DNA of 64,000 bases from Onthophagus taurus (Eukaryota > Arthropoda > Insecta > Coleoptera > Scarabaeidae). Shown in pieces: positions 1 to 21,319 of this stretch. Position 1 is the stretch's first letter. Each line of letters opens with the position of its first letter. The translations under genes were made by a program, and so were the position numbers. Location: contig NC_091966.1 of the NCBI RefSeq assembly GCF_036711975.1, positions 32,495,501 through 32,559,500 on the forward strand, given 5' to 3'. The notes under the pieces are model-generated. The model saw only the letters and a program-made list of their open reading frames with translations. It searched no databases and was not told the DNA's origin.

Positions 1-150
1 TTTGATTCCCTACTCTTACTTTAGTCTTGTCGTTCTTTTCTTTTAAGATGTTTATGACGTCCGCCAGACGGACCTTGTCAAAAGCTTTGGAAAGATCTAC
101 AACGCAGATGAATGCAGGTTTGTTAAACTCAATGAAACTTAACAACCCTC
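1..150 (-). pseudogene. non-LTR retrotransposon RT fragment, cut by window edge
   Basis: Read on the minus strand, this stretch encodes EFNKPAFICVVDLSKAFDKV, the block of non-LTR reverse transcriptases that carries the first catalytic aspartate (here DLSKAFDKV). It continues into a shortened KVRV segment that runs off the window. About 15 residues usually found between the two blocks are missing. In reading order this block should lie before the YADD region, yet here it lies beyond the RT remnant at 790-2290. It is therefore a separate or rearranged copy. Confidence 0.7.
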
Positions 151-317
151 CTCCTCTATCCGGAGTTAGGACTTGCAGTGATACCTATTAAGATACTCAA
201 TCCACCTAACAAACACCCCAGACAAAGTTATTGGTAACAGTAATGTCATTAATTGGTTTTAAAGGTTGAGAATTAACGTGTTTGTTCTTCTTTCTAACCT
301 GGAGATGAAACATGAGT

Positions 318-440
318 CTGCTGCATATAAGGCCTGTTTTGGTTCAAGAGTACTTTTGAACAGTTCTGAACCTTTCTGCGCATACATATTGCATATTAGA
401 CTTATGCGCGGTTCAGAACTGTTCGGAACTACACAACCCT
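318..440. repeat. dispersed repeat copy 1 (second copy near 53085)
   Basis: The segment shares long near-identical stretches with 53085-53200, such as cctgttttggttcaagagt and cgcgcatacatat-like blocks. The two copies lie 53 kb apart. Copy 1 also has inner dyad symmetry: ttctgaacctttctgcgcat is opposed by atgcgcggttcagaa. An AT-rich middle separates the two halves. It looks like a short inverted-repeat element. No coding function is seen. Confidence 0.6.
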
Positions 441-789
441 GTCGAAATATCGGAAAAACCAGAGCCTTCATAAGCCGCATTTTTGTTCAGTCTTTAAAGT
501 TACAAAAGTGTGATAATGAAACGTGGTTTGTTATAAAAGTATCACCTATTAGCTTCTCTGACAGTAAGTTGATGTTTTAATTTTTAATGTATTTTTTTAT
601 AATTAGTTTTCTACCTTTTATTAGCTTTCAGCTGATGATGGAACGTTGATTCCGAAACCGGTTCCGATTTATATAACAAAATAAAGCCAGTTAGAAGTTT
701 TTTCATCTGTTTTTAATTTTATATTTCAGTCACTTACAACATGGATAACTGGTTAAATAGAATTTAGTTTTAACGAAATTTACTTCCAA

Positions 790-2290
790 CCTTAGTGAGC
801 GGATTTTATTAGTAATTAGTTGAGCATTTTTGCCAATTTCTTCTCTTGGTTAGTATACTTGTTTCGCCAGAGTAGCGCAGATTATCTAGTTTCTTGCTTC
901 CGATCAATCATTGAAGTTGCTATAGATAGTTACTTGTAGTTACTTGTACCCTCCGTCGTAGTGCTGAAGAGCATGTCGTATTATATATTCGCCATATGTG
1001 TTGAATAGTTTGAGATACAGTATACATCTTCGTCTTACGTCCTTTCGGACCTTAAAGGGCTCAGTGGTAATGTTTTCTAATCGAACTGTTCGGTCGTTCG
1101 TTTTGGACAGGTCTTCAATCAAGGTTTTTCTCAGTTCACAGATATTGAGATCTGATCTCTGGTTTCTCTACATTTAACAAAGCCTGCTTCTTTTGAAGGG
1201 ATTTATCGTTCTAGATAATAATTTAGCCTTTGATCGACTATTCTCAACAGTACTTTGCTAGCACGAGAGATAAGTGTGATGAGTCGGTAATCCTCATATT
1301 TTTGTGTAGAGCCTGTTTTCTGTACTGGTATAAAAATCTATTGCATCCAATCATTAGGCCAGTGTCTAGTCTGCCATATTTTTTTGCATAAGTCCAACAT
1401 CATGTTCACTCCGTCGTCTCCTAGTGCTTGGAGCATCTCCGCGGCGATATCATCTAAACCAGGCCCAGACGATAGCTTTATTCGATTAAGTGACTTATTG
1501 CATGGTCTTAGTATGTTAAGCCACCTGTCACTTCATTGTATTGGAAAGAATACACTACAGTATTCTTTCCATCTGTTCACAATTTTGACCATTTCCCACA
1601 ATATCTTCCCATTTTTGTCTTGGATGGTCATCCTTTTTAGCATACGATTTTGTACGAGGACTCTTAATTTCTTGAATGTGATGCAGATTTTATTTCAGTT
1701 CTGGTATCCTTCTAGTTCTTCACATATTCTCTTAATTTACTTGTTTTTGTCTTTAAACTTCTTGTGTAATTGTGTACATAATTGGCTGTACAAGATTATC
1801 TTTCTGAGTGTGAATACCTCATCTTCATTATCCTCCTCTCTTCGATTAGCTGCATTGTTTTTTGCGTGATCCAGTGCTTATGTTGTTTATTCTTCTGTCG
1901 TTTTTTTGTAAATTCCTGTACTTGTTTCTTGAATGGTGTGTTTGAAGCTGTCCCATTTCTGCTCAACATTTTGACTTGTGGCGTTTTTCTTAATGTTGTT
2001 TAATTGAGGTTGTATTTTCGCCTTGAAGAACTGGATTTCTTCCGATGTCATCTTATTAGCTTTAGATGCCTTTTTTATTGTTATCATTTTCAATCTGTGC
2101 TCCATTACTAGTAATTGGTGATCGGATCTGCAATCATCACCTAGGTAGGTTTTGCAATTAGTTATTGATGTTTTTCAACGTGAGTCGATCATGAATAAAT
2201 CAATTTGATTCCTGAATCTGTCTCCCGGCGATATCCAAGTTTTACCTATTAAGTTTATTTTCTTGGCATTTAAACATTCCACGCTTTTTT
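790..2290 (-). pseudogene. non-LTR retrotransposon endonuclease/RT remnant
   Basis: On the minus strand the pieces follow the order of an endonuclease/RT polyprotein but in broken frames. Near 2290-2100 is an endonuclease C-terminus (WISPGDRFRNQIDLF, then CRSDHQLLV with the SDH catalytic motif). A linker with KWDSFKHTIQET follows. RT starts near 1490 with GPGLDDIAAEMLQALGDD, then WPNDWMQ, then FKVRKDVRRRCILYLKLFN (1060-1010). It ends near 860 with LDNLRYSGET, where the family has YADD. The catalytic motif is therefore destroyed (YSGE), and stops and frameshifts are frequent. It is related to the elements often annotated as craniofacial development protein 2-like. It is dead. Confidence 0.85.
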
Positions 2291-2688
2291 AAGCTAAGAG
2301 TATGAAATAAAGTTATAACACTCACGTGTCGCTAGGTGTACAACTCATTTGGTTAAAACACATTCTCTATTATTAGAGTCCTATTTTGGATTTTCAGCCC
2401 CATCATTCCTAGTCAGCACCAATTATTGTGAAACATTGTCACTGTTTTTGAAAATTAAAATTTATTTTATTAACATATGGTTACTATTAATATATATTAT
2501 CAATAGGTAAAAGTAAAACAAGCAGATATTAACCCGGATTAGGTTTAATAAATTCACACGGCGACATATGGCCCCCGATGACGACGTACGGGGTGACATA
2601 TGGCGTGGGATAAGTCAACAACTAACAGGTATTTCTTATCGGGATTCGCGTCGATTTGAAACGAAACTTTTAGATAACGCTAATAGAG

Positions 2689-2696
2689 TATAAAAG
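2689..2696 (+). promoter_or_regulatory. TATA box of the bHLH gene
   Basis: TATAAAAG lies 60 bases before the start codon at 2756, which puts transcription start near 2720. No clear initiator was picked out. Confidence 0.5.
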
Positions 2697-2755
2697 CTTT
2701 GAGCTTTTGAGCGTACAAAGTTTTTTCTTCGTCGAACGGCACCCGAGACAAAAAT

Positions 2756-3360
2756 ATGGAAAAGTGCAACAACGGGTTTAAAACAAGTCACAAATTTCCT
2801 ATTCACAAAGGCATATTAAGACGATCAAAGGCGAACGCTCGAGAAAGAAATCGAATGCATGGACTTAATGCCGCTTTAGATAAATTAAGAAGGTCTTAAT
2901 TCATAATATTTAAGAAAAAAATTTATTAACTTTATAATTAATTTTTAGTCGTATGCCGATAACAAGAACTCATGTCGATATGCATTCAACGCCACAAAAA
3001 TTATCAAAAATCGAGACACTCCGTTTGGCACGAAATTACATTTCAGCGATGACTCAAACGTTACAAGAAGGAAGACCAATGGAAATTACAAGATTTATTA
3101 AAATACTTAGTAAAGATTTAAGTCAAACGACGGCAAATCTCTTAAGTGGAGCTATTTTGGGATATTCCCCCCAAAATGTTTATAATAATTACGTTTCTAA
3201 AAGCGACGTGAATTATCTCAATGGATACAACACAAAAAATTTCGGCGATATTCCAAATTATAACGCGATTTGTTACGATTCTAATTATACGAATTGGTTT
3301 TATAACAATAATTCAAATTATTTAAATGATTATTCTAACTGGTATAACATTGAAAGGTAA
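2756..3360 (+). CDS. NeuroD: NeuroD-like proneural bHLH transcription factor, two exons
   Basis: The coding sequence is 2756-2892 joined to 2949-3360, giving 182 residues. The 56-base intron has GT..AG ends, and the spliced length is a multiple of three. Exon 1 ends within the bHLH: basic region [20 protein letters not shown] at about residues 22-41, with the DNA-contacting ERNR present. Exon 2 begins in the loop and supplies helix 2, [17 protein letters not shown] segment with [13 protein letters not shown] follows, which resembles the conserved block after the bHLH of NeuroD (LSQPTTNLVAGCL). That block favours NeuroD over neurogenin/tap. The C-terminal ~60 residues are rich in Asn and Tyr and unlike the vertebrate activation domain. 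The protein is much shorter than vertebrate NeuroD (over 330 residues). By family it should bind E-boxes as a heterodimer with Daughterless/E proteins in neural cells. Confidence 0.9.
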
Positions 3361-3448
3361 AAATCGAATAATCATAAATAGTGCTAATGTAAATTCAAGG
3401 TGTTTAATAGCCTGTATAACGAATTAACTCTAGTCATTTTTTTATACA

Positions 3449-3454
3449 AATAAA
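3449..3454 (+). terminator. poly(A) signal of the bHLH gene
   Basis: AATAAA lies about 90 bases after the bHLH stop codon. It is the first canonical signal downstream, and a T-rich stretch follows. Confidence 0.55.
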
Positions 3455-3544
3455 ATTTTTTTGAAACAACTTGTTTTGTGTTTACATCTTTCTGCTATAA
3501 TTTATTATTAGTAAATATCAATAAAGAAATCTAAACAACAAGAA

Positions 3545-4590
3545 AAGATGCGAGGAATGGGACACATACTTCAATCACCGAAGAACACCCCTCCTAAATG
3601 TAACCTACAAAGTGTTCACATGTTGGCGATTAGATGCTTCTTAGAAATGTGCTACGAGTACAATATATCCATATGTCCAGCAACTATTCACAGAGTATCG
3701 GCAAACTTACGGCAGTGTAAGATCAGACGATAGAAATGTTGAGTGCACCACATAAGCTCTAGAAACAGAGTGAAAATTGCAGAATAGGGTTTTCTTAATC
3801 ACCCATTGGATTGAAACAAGGCGACACCCTTTCTTGTGTACTTTCTAATTTGATCCTAGAAAGAGTAGCAAGAAAGCTCAGTATCAACCCTAGCGGACCA
3901 CTACTGAATAGATCAGCGAATTATTTAGCCTACGCTGATGATGTTGATCTGCTGGCAAGGACAGAAGGGGACTTAGTGGAGAGCTTTGCGCAGTTTGTGG
4001 AAGAATCAAGAAGAGCATGGCTTTCAGTTATTTTCTTACAAGGGGAAGACAAAATGTATGCTTATGACAAGAAACAGAAACCCCAACACGGTGCTGACAC
4101 CAATTACAATCGGCCGCTATTGTCATGCTCATTTATCACCGGAAACAACAAAAACCACAGAAAAAGGCGAAAATAGAGCATATTTCAACACGCAGCATTT
4201 GCTGAAGTTATGATTGTTGTGATGATTGCAGTAATCCAAAGCCCAAATATATCGTACCATTGTAAGACCAGTGGTGATGACAGTGAGAGACGAGCAACTC
4301 CTCAACTCGTAGGAGCGAAAGGAGAATATGAACCAACGAACGAGGCAGCGACCAACCAGCTATACAAAGAGCCAACACTTGCTGCAGAGATTAAAAGTGT
4401 CCCAATTAGATGGCTGGGCCATCTGGAACGCATGCCAGAAGAACCCGCAATCGGTGAGCAGATGACGTCTTCAAGCGATGGGAGTCCAAAGATGACGCGC
4501 ACGGGACCGCGATAAATGATGAGACAGGTTGTCCGAAAGGCCAAGGATATTACAGGACCGTAGTGCCAAAGTGATGATGATGATTTAAAA
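3545..4590 (+). pseudogene. non-LTR retrotransposon RT 3' half, decayed
   Basis: Plus-strand remnants of an RT and its C-terminus occur in several frames. An N-terminal scrap reads HPSKCNLQ-like (3580-3610) and CYEYNIS (3649). Next comes GLKQGDTLSCVLSNL at 3809-3853, then YLAYADDVDLLARTEGDLVE with an intact YADD at 3931-3942. After a frameshift comes KCMLMTRNRNPNTV. The end carries PTLAAEIKSVPIRWLGHLER (4375-4434) and VVRKAKDITGP, finishing in a GATGATGATGAT-type tail near 4570-4585, which is typical for these elements. At least two frameshifts and several stops break it. Confidence 0.85.
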
Positions 4591-4599
4591 GAGATGTGT

Positions 4600-5690
4600 A
4601 TATATGTACAGTTTTGGTTTTGCACACTATAAGATACTGATATCCAACTTTAAGAAGAAGTTTGAAATTAGAGTTTACAGAAGGTAAAAAGTTTAGTTTT
4701 ATAATTTCAGATTTCGAAGATTTTAAACTCGATGAAGATGTCTTTTGTCTTTCATTTTTTTTGCTTCTTCATTACTTGTATACTATAAAATTTAAAAACC
4801 GATTTTGTGGCTGTATGTTGATGATCAATATTATTGTGTACTTTCTCTCAATCTATCGCACCTATCTGTAAAATTGTAAACAAAATCTAACCCCTGTATA
4901 CCAATACACATCAAAAATTCCTACGATTTACTTCATAGTCAGTATTGATTTGTCTCTACAACCAGTGACAACGCAAAACGAGTGATCGTCTTAATCCTAA
5001 TTCCTCAAAATGTCTTTACATCGCAGTAAAGAATACGTTAGTAAAGAGCTAGAGTAGAACACGTTCAAAAAACTCGTGTAAAACGATTTGTTGTTCTATA
5101 CAATATGGTCACTACTTGTGAATAGTTTTTTTGTGCTTGCAGAATATCATGCAATTTTCTCTTTTCTTTGGTAAATTGATTACCATGAAAATGTCGTTTT
5201 CGCGGCCTAGACGCTTTAGCACTTTTTCAATACGAAGACATTTTAAATATTAGGAGTTATAACTAGGCACTAAAGAAACTCTATCTTGGTATTTTCAAAA
5301 TATAAAAATCGGCATAATACCTCATTTGTGGAAGGGATGAAAGGTCAAAAACGTTCATACATATTGTTTTAAATGTTCAAACATATTGCCATACTGCCGG
5401 GAAACTCCTTTTTTACACAATCAAAGAAGAACGTGCTGCGGGAAAAATAACTATGACAGCTGCAAAACCTAACGGTAGGGGAATACAGCTTTGAACGTGT
5501 GCAACAGTTCGCTCATTGGTAACCTCTGAAAAGGATACCAGTAGGTGAAAAGAAGGTTACTCCTGGCAAATGGGGAGTATTATAGTATGATTAGTCACTT
5601 AAAATCGGACGGCCTATGAAGAGCTACAAAATCCCAACTGTACATGACTCTAATATAAGTGGTCCTAGTGTATGGCTCTAAGACAAGGGT
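4600..5690. other. AT-rich intergenic DNA, no gene seen
   Basis: I see no coherent coding frame, RNA gene or repeat pair between the two retrotransposon tails. Short open frames here look like chance. Confidence 0.5.
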
Positions 5691-5995
5691 CAAATATGCG
5701 TCATATATACAAAGGACTGTTGGAAAATGGAGAGTGGTACAGCGAGCCTAATGTTGTTGCGTTTATAAAGATCAATCGCGCTGATGGGAAACGTCCAAAG
5801 AATATCAAAACAAACTGTCGTCGGAACAAGGCATAAAGGTGACCCAATACAAGATACCTTGATCAGGTGAAGGACAACACCAAAACTCTTGACATCGTTA
5901 ATTGGAGAAGGATGTCTTGTAACAGATCCAAATGGCGGAAGATGTTTGAAATAAGCCAAGCCCCAGAGAGGGTTGTGGGGCCATGGAAGATGATG
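5690..5995 (+). pseudogene. non-LTR retrotransposon 3' end fragment
   Basis: Plus-strand scraps match the C-terminal region of the same broad class of non-LTR elements. ALMGNVQRI stands where the family has WWGHVQRM, then GTRHKGDPIQDTL (GRKGRP.KRWLD), then VNWRRMSCNRSKWRKMFE, then RVVGPWKMMM at a GATGATGATAA tail near 5990. It is 5' truncated and frameshifted. It is a different copy from the one ending near 4590. Confidence 0.75.
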
Positions 5996-6257
5996 ATAAA
6001 CATTGGATAAAAGAATAAACCAGGATAAAATATATTCGCTTATGCTTAGACTAGTTCAAGAAACATGTTATTTTAGTTTAACGTTTTAGCATCGATTTCA
6101 GAAAAAATATATCTAAAACATCAAATTTATAATATTAAAAATTCCTTTAAAACAAAATAACGTTTTCTAATTATGAAGATGTATTCTATTATAAAATAAA
6201 CAACAATGCCTTATAAAACTTTTTTTAATTTAGATCTGCCCTTAAAAATCTGTAACT

Positions 6258-6263
6258 GTTGCC
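6258..6263 (+). promoter_or_regulatory. possible RFX X-box half site upstream of enkurin
   Basis: GTTGCC, the left half of the X-box bound by RFX factors that switch on ciliary genes, lies about 105 bases before the enkurin start. The right half is poor (aagttttaa). It is a weak match and functional only by inference. Confidence 0.2.
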
Positions 6264-6364
6264 AAGTTTTAAGTTAGATCAATAAAACATTTTCTTGGCG
6301 CATTAAAACCACCCCAATGCAGACATTTTGAGCACACATTCCAACACCAACGTTCCTCCAAACA

Positions 6365-7354
6365 ATGTCCATAGTGCAAATTTCCGATCACAATGAAAGT
6401 ATTTACACTATTTGCGAACGTATTGACGAGGCTCCGGAAATTCTTGTTGAGAAAAAGTACAAATCTCGACACACCGCTTTTGTCAGAAACGAAAAGAAAC
6501 AATTAAAAACGTTTAAAGAACGCGCAACTATGGGTCCGGCTCAAATAAAACGACCGCAACCCCAAGATTTCTTAAAAAAACGAAACGGGCGACAATCTGT
6601 ACCTTTAGAAAACCTACAAGATTTAAAAAATAAAAGCAGGTTTTCATGTAGTTTGAGTGCGAAAAGACCGGATGTGCCGTTAAAAGATGTTGTATTATGT
6701 GAGCAGGAAGAAAAATTAAGACATAAAGGTAAAAATTTTATTTTAAAGAATATCGAAGATGTAACGAAGATGAAAAGTTCCAAACCTGTAAAGAGGATTG
6801 TGGTCAGTGTTGATGGGAGAAGAGTTGAAATGGGAGATGGATTATTACCTAAATATATTTTTAGCAAAAAATATGGACAAGTTCCAAAATATGTTAAGGA
6901 ATTTCATAAGGAAAAAGATAAAAGTCGTCAAATTGAAACTCATTTTGCAGAGGAAAGTGTAAAATGTATTGATCGTGATAAAGTTTTAGCTGTAAGTATT
7001 TTTTGATAACACAAGATTATAAAAATTACACCAATTTCTATAATTCCTACAGTATTCCAAATGTCTTGTTGAACTTTCAAATACTATTTTTTTAGTAGTC
7101 AGTAATTTTAAAACATGAAAATTACCTGAAAAACACTTCGTCTGATTCATACAATTAATTTATATTTAAAATTGCAGGGTTTAAAAGAAAATTGGGTTGA
7201 CTTACAAAGAGAGTTCCAAAAACTTCCGCTTTTAATTGATACCATTCCGAAGATTATCCGCAAACAGAAGCTTGAAAACTTAATAAATCAACTAGAAAAA
7301 GATATTCTATTAATAGAAAAGCATTCAAAAATTTATGTTTATGATGATAAATAA
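6365..7354 (+). CDS. ENKUR: enkurin, ciliary/flagellar microtubule protein, two exons
   Basis: Exons 6365-6991 and 7178-7354 are joined in phase 0 across a 186-base intron (GTAAGT..TTGCAG), giving 267 residues against about 256 in mammals. The C-terminal enkurin domain is clear: GLKENWVDLQREFQKLPLLI, then DTIPKIIRKQKLENLINQLE, then KDILLIEKHSKIYVY, matching the family pattern LK..W...N.EYQ.L....DTIPK..RKE.LE..L..LE.DI. Upstream are KRPQPQDFLKKRNG and KKYGQVPKYVKEF, also usual in the family. Known enkurins bind inside the B-tubule of axonemal doublets and bind calmodulin. Expression in sperm or other ciliated cells is expected. The 3' end faces the NUDT21 gene, with about 300 bases between the two stop codons. 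Confidence 0.93.
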
Positions 7355-7370
7355 ATTCAATGGATTAATT

Positions 7371-7376
7371 AATAAA
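7371..7376 (+). terminator. poly(A) signal of enkurin
   Basis: AATAAA starts 17 bases after the enkurin stop codon. A second AATAAA follows about 14 bases further on. Confidence 0.6.
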
Positions 7377-7548
7377 AGTTATGATAATAAATCCATGTAG
7401 TTTTATATTTGTGCCTTAAAGTTACCACAAATATATTTAGATTTTACTTTAATTAATTAAACTAAACTTACAACTTACAAAGATAAAGAAAAATAACTAT
7501 AAGAATATCTAACACAAACTACATCTAAATGGGTCAATGACAATTATT

Positions 7549-7554
7549 TTTATT
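7549..7554 (-). terminator. poly(A) signal of NUDT21
   Basis: TTTATT on the plus strand reads AATAAA on the minus strand, 108 bases past the NUDT21 stop. UGUA, the motif that CFIm25 itself recognises, overlaps the NUDT21 stop codon and occurs again downstream of this signal. Confidence 0.5.
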
Positions 7555-7661
7555 ATATTATATTTCTAATATAGAAAAATAAGCCTGTGAATTTCTTATT
7601 TTCACATCGTCTTAACAAATCTTCATCATCTCTTCCTCATGTCCTTATTTCGTCCTTGTCT

Positions 7662-18308
<10,647 letters not shown>

Positions 18309-18309
18309 C

Positions 18310-19220
18310 CTTTAAAGCCGGTCTAACGGCGCAGCGTTTTAGTTCTTTCGGTATTTAGGTTGTTAATTCCACTTGGAATATTTCCTAATTTCTAATGCAC
18401 AAACACACAACTGTTAAATACACTTATTAAGATCAGGAAATTGATTTAAAAATGAGTCGAAATCAGAACTTATGTACCGGACTGATTACTAACATCAGAG
18501 ACATCTACCAACAATCCGAGCGATACTTTAAAATTAAAAAGGCGCTTAATTTAAAATATCAATGTTTTATTTGAAATTAAATTAATATGATTTTATGTAA
18601 TATACTTATAAATTATAGTTTTCTAAAACGATTAAATAATATTTAAAAAAATTTTAAGATAAATTCAAAAAAATAAAAATTATAAATATTATTATTTTGC
18701 AATTAAAACTAAAATATTAATAATTCTTATTTAAATAAAAAAAATTTATTATTAAATAATCTTGTTAAACAAAGTGTTATCTAATTTACTTTTTAAATCA
18801 CTTGAAATCAGTTTCGACATGTTATGAAGACATCGTCATCTAAAAATTCCAAAAGTATCACCTCATACCATATTTAAAAATACTCTGATAAGTGTGGTCA
18901 GAATCTGTTTTGGAACCCATCATCTTCAAGTACTTGGAGTTGTTTGTCGAACTCAAACAAAAAAAATTTGGGGCTGTTACAATACTAGAATATACATATT
19001 TTAATCTGTAAATGTATGGGATGGGAGAAGAAAAAAATAATGAAAATGTACGTGGGTTGGTGCAGATGATTTAGATAATTTAGCTCCATGAAGTATATTA
19101 CTGACTGTTGTGTTTGGGAAGGATACTCCAGGTCGTTTAAATAGTACAATCTTAACACTTTGGGTAAAATTTTTATGAGAATCTTACTGACAGTGCCTGG
19201 ATTTGTTACCTTCAAAGGCC
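18310..19220. other. NUDT21 upstream region and intergenic DNA
   Basis: The first ~200 bases should hold the NUDT21 promoter and leader, but no TATA box or clear initiator is visible. The rest is AT-rich without coherent frames. Confidence 0.4.
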
Positions 19221-19222
19221 AT

Positions 19223-19830
19223 GTTAAAACTTTATATCATAACATCGCCCGTATGGTCTTCCCATTTTGCCTCAAATATAATCATAAAATTGTCTGAATT
19301 TCGTAAATTATGTGACAACCTTCGCAAACACCTCGAAGACATCTGCAAGCTTCGTGCTCAAGTTGCTAATGTGCTTTATTTAATATGCTTTATCAATTAG
19401 AATCTGCAATTTAAATTGAACTATGACAGGAAGCTTATAAAACTAATATTGACGATATTCATGGGCCAATGAGCATGTCCAAGAATTAGCAATGCTTTTC
19501 TGGAAAGCTGAGAATTACTGAATTATTCCATGCCGCTGCGTTGTTATTTCAATTGTCAAAAGAAATGAAAAACAAATATTTCACAAGAAGAATTACAACG
19601 AATAGGGAGTACTGTTTCAACCCACCTAGTATTTGGCCACTTCATTGAAACTGGTAAATCCTCATTGGAGAAAGCACAAAGACTTGCTGTTGTTAGAAAT
19701 ATTTCAATCACTAACCCGCACCTCACTTCTAAAAGACAAAATCTCGTTGCTCTACACACTAATGACAAACTACGGCACGACCACGCCAAGCTACAAGACT
19801 ACTTCTTCCAAAGTCACACTACTTCGAGAT
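19223..19830 (+). pseudogene. eIF3a (EIF3A) pseudogene fragment
   Basis: Plus-strand frames match an internal N-terminal part of translation initiation factor eIF3 subunit a, in order: TLYHNIARMVFPFCLKYN (family RLYHDIAQQAFKFCLQYT), SEFRKLCDNLRKHLEDI, an IFMGQ scrap (family IEDIHGL), FLES (FWKS), ISQEELQRIGSTV (LTQDEMQRMSTRV), FGHFIETGKSSLEKAQRLAV and RTSLLKD. Stops and frameshifts separate the blocks. A segment after KHLEDICK is degraded. No introns or splice sites interrupt the run, so a retroposed copy is likely, but no poly(A) tail was found and only part of the gene is present. Confidence 0.8.
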
Positions 19831-19889
19831 AATGAATGTCACAGGAACTCAATTGATTCCAGTGTAACTTACATATTTTTGCTTTAACT

Positions 19890-20266
19890 TTATAAAAACT
19901 CGAAATCTGTTTTTTTTGCCTCGGCTTAATAATCCTGGTTCTTCATTGACTACAAACGTTTCAGTGTCTATTCTATTTGTATACATCTTCTTTTCTTTTC
20001 AATTTGCTTAAAAGGATAACTAAATATTGAGGTTGCGAATCAGTTTTAAACTGATAAATAGTTCTACTTTTTCTAAAATGCTCACCAAAATGTCGATCTT
20101 GTGGTCGATGCTAGACAGGTCCATCACAATATCTCCTTCCATCACCTTGAGTCCCAGTTGAATCTGCCAATATCAATAACTACGGTTGTAGATAATTTGC
20201 TTTCTTGGCTACTATAGGTTGTCAGTAATCAATTCAGAACTACTAGTATTATGTAATCAATTCGTG
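19890..20266. other. intergenic DNA with one unexplained minus-strand frame
   Basis: The minus strand at 20170-20040 reads IQLGLKVMEGDIVMDLSS and onward in one frame after a possible TTGGCAG acceptor. I do not recognise it, and it may be chance or a lone exon or pseudogene scrap. Confidence 0.25.
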
Positions 20267-20887
20267 TACAGGGTGTCCCAATTTCGATGTCCGCATAGGC
20301 TATCTCCGAAACTACAAGAGATAGAAAAAAAGTAGCTTACATGTCATGATCTCGTTTTTCGAGAAAATGTTAATGCCGAAAACTCCGAACAGCTATCGTC
20401 TTTTGTTTTCGCCCTATCGGCAAAAACTGAAAATTTTGCAAAAACGACAATCGCGAATATCTCACTTATTATCAAAGATGGAGTATTATAAATAAAACAT
20501 TATATGGGCAACTTTTTACGAAGAATTCAGTGGCGTAGATAGAATTTTTTTCCCATCTTTTATTTTCGAGATTTTAGAAGTAACTTTATTTTTTTAAATG
20601 GAAACCATAGTTGGCTATGACCTAAAATAATTTGTTATTTTCTTCTGATAACAAATATATATAGTTTGTGGGGTATATTTCTTATAGTTATTGAATAATT
20701 AACAAAAATTCATTTTATTCTATCTAAAACTAATGTATGTATTTAAAAGTTAATGTTGCTATGGTGATAACCATACATACTATGATGGAATATAATGTAT
20801 CAATTTTTTTTGTTCTTTCTAAAAGTATTGTATGTATTTAAAACTTAATGTTGTTATGGTGATAACCATACCATGATGGAAAACATT

Positions 20888-21307
20888 GGGTACGTTCAGC
20901 AGGTGTCAACAGTTGAATTAAATCAGTCAGCTAGTTGTATGAGGTTTAATACAGCGGAACGAAATCGGCTGAACAAGCAATTGAGAATTAGCAGTTCAGC
21001 ATAACCTAAAACTATGGCCAACAATAATATTTTTGAAAATTTTGTGTTATTACAAGAGATAATGGATGATGATGTTGATTTTAAGGCTCATTTCATTTTA
21101 TACAGTTCTGTCAGTTTTCAAAATTAAAGGGGAGAAACAAAAAATATTAATCCTAACCTAGAATTTCACACCCGCTGACAAACTAAGCGCAGATTACTTA
21201 CGTTGAGATATTTACTAAACTGCTGCGTAACAGCGCTGACTTAGCATATCGTTCAGCCGCGCCTGCTAATATAGCAACTCAACAGTTGACACCGGCTGAA
21301 CGTGCCC
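20888..21307. mobile_element. 420-bp inverted-repeat element nested in the mariner-like element
   Basis: The left end is GGGTACGTTCAGCAGGTGTC and the complement of the right end is GGGCACGTTCAGCCGGTGTC, matching over about 30 bases. The interior repeats the GTTCAGC motif. It holds a short plus-strand start, MANNNIFENFVLLQEIMDDD, at 21015-21075, reminiscent of PIF/Harbinger transposase N-termini. The element is thus probably a deleted non-autonomous copy. Its insertion cuts off the C-terminus of the host transposase. Flanking target bases (att/gtt) do not match cleanly. Confidence 0.65.
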
Positions 21308-21319
21308 GTTGTTTCCAAT

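Noticed and set aside
1384-2003. Plus-strand open frames of 161 and 73 residues
   Set aside because: They are antisense to a recognisable non-LTR endonuclease/RT remnant on the minus strand.
6541-6867. Minus-strand open frame opposite enkurin
   Set aside because: Antisense shadow of enkurin exon 1; no own motifs.
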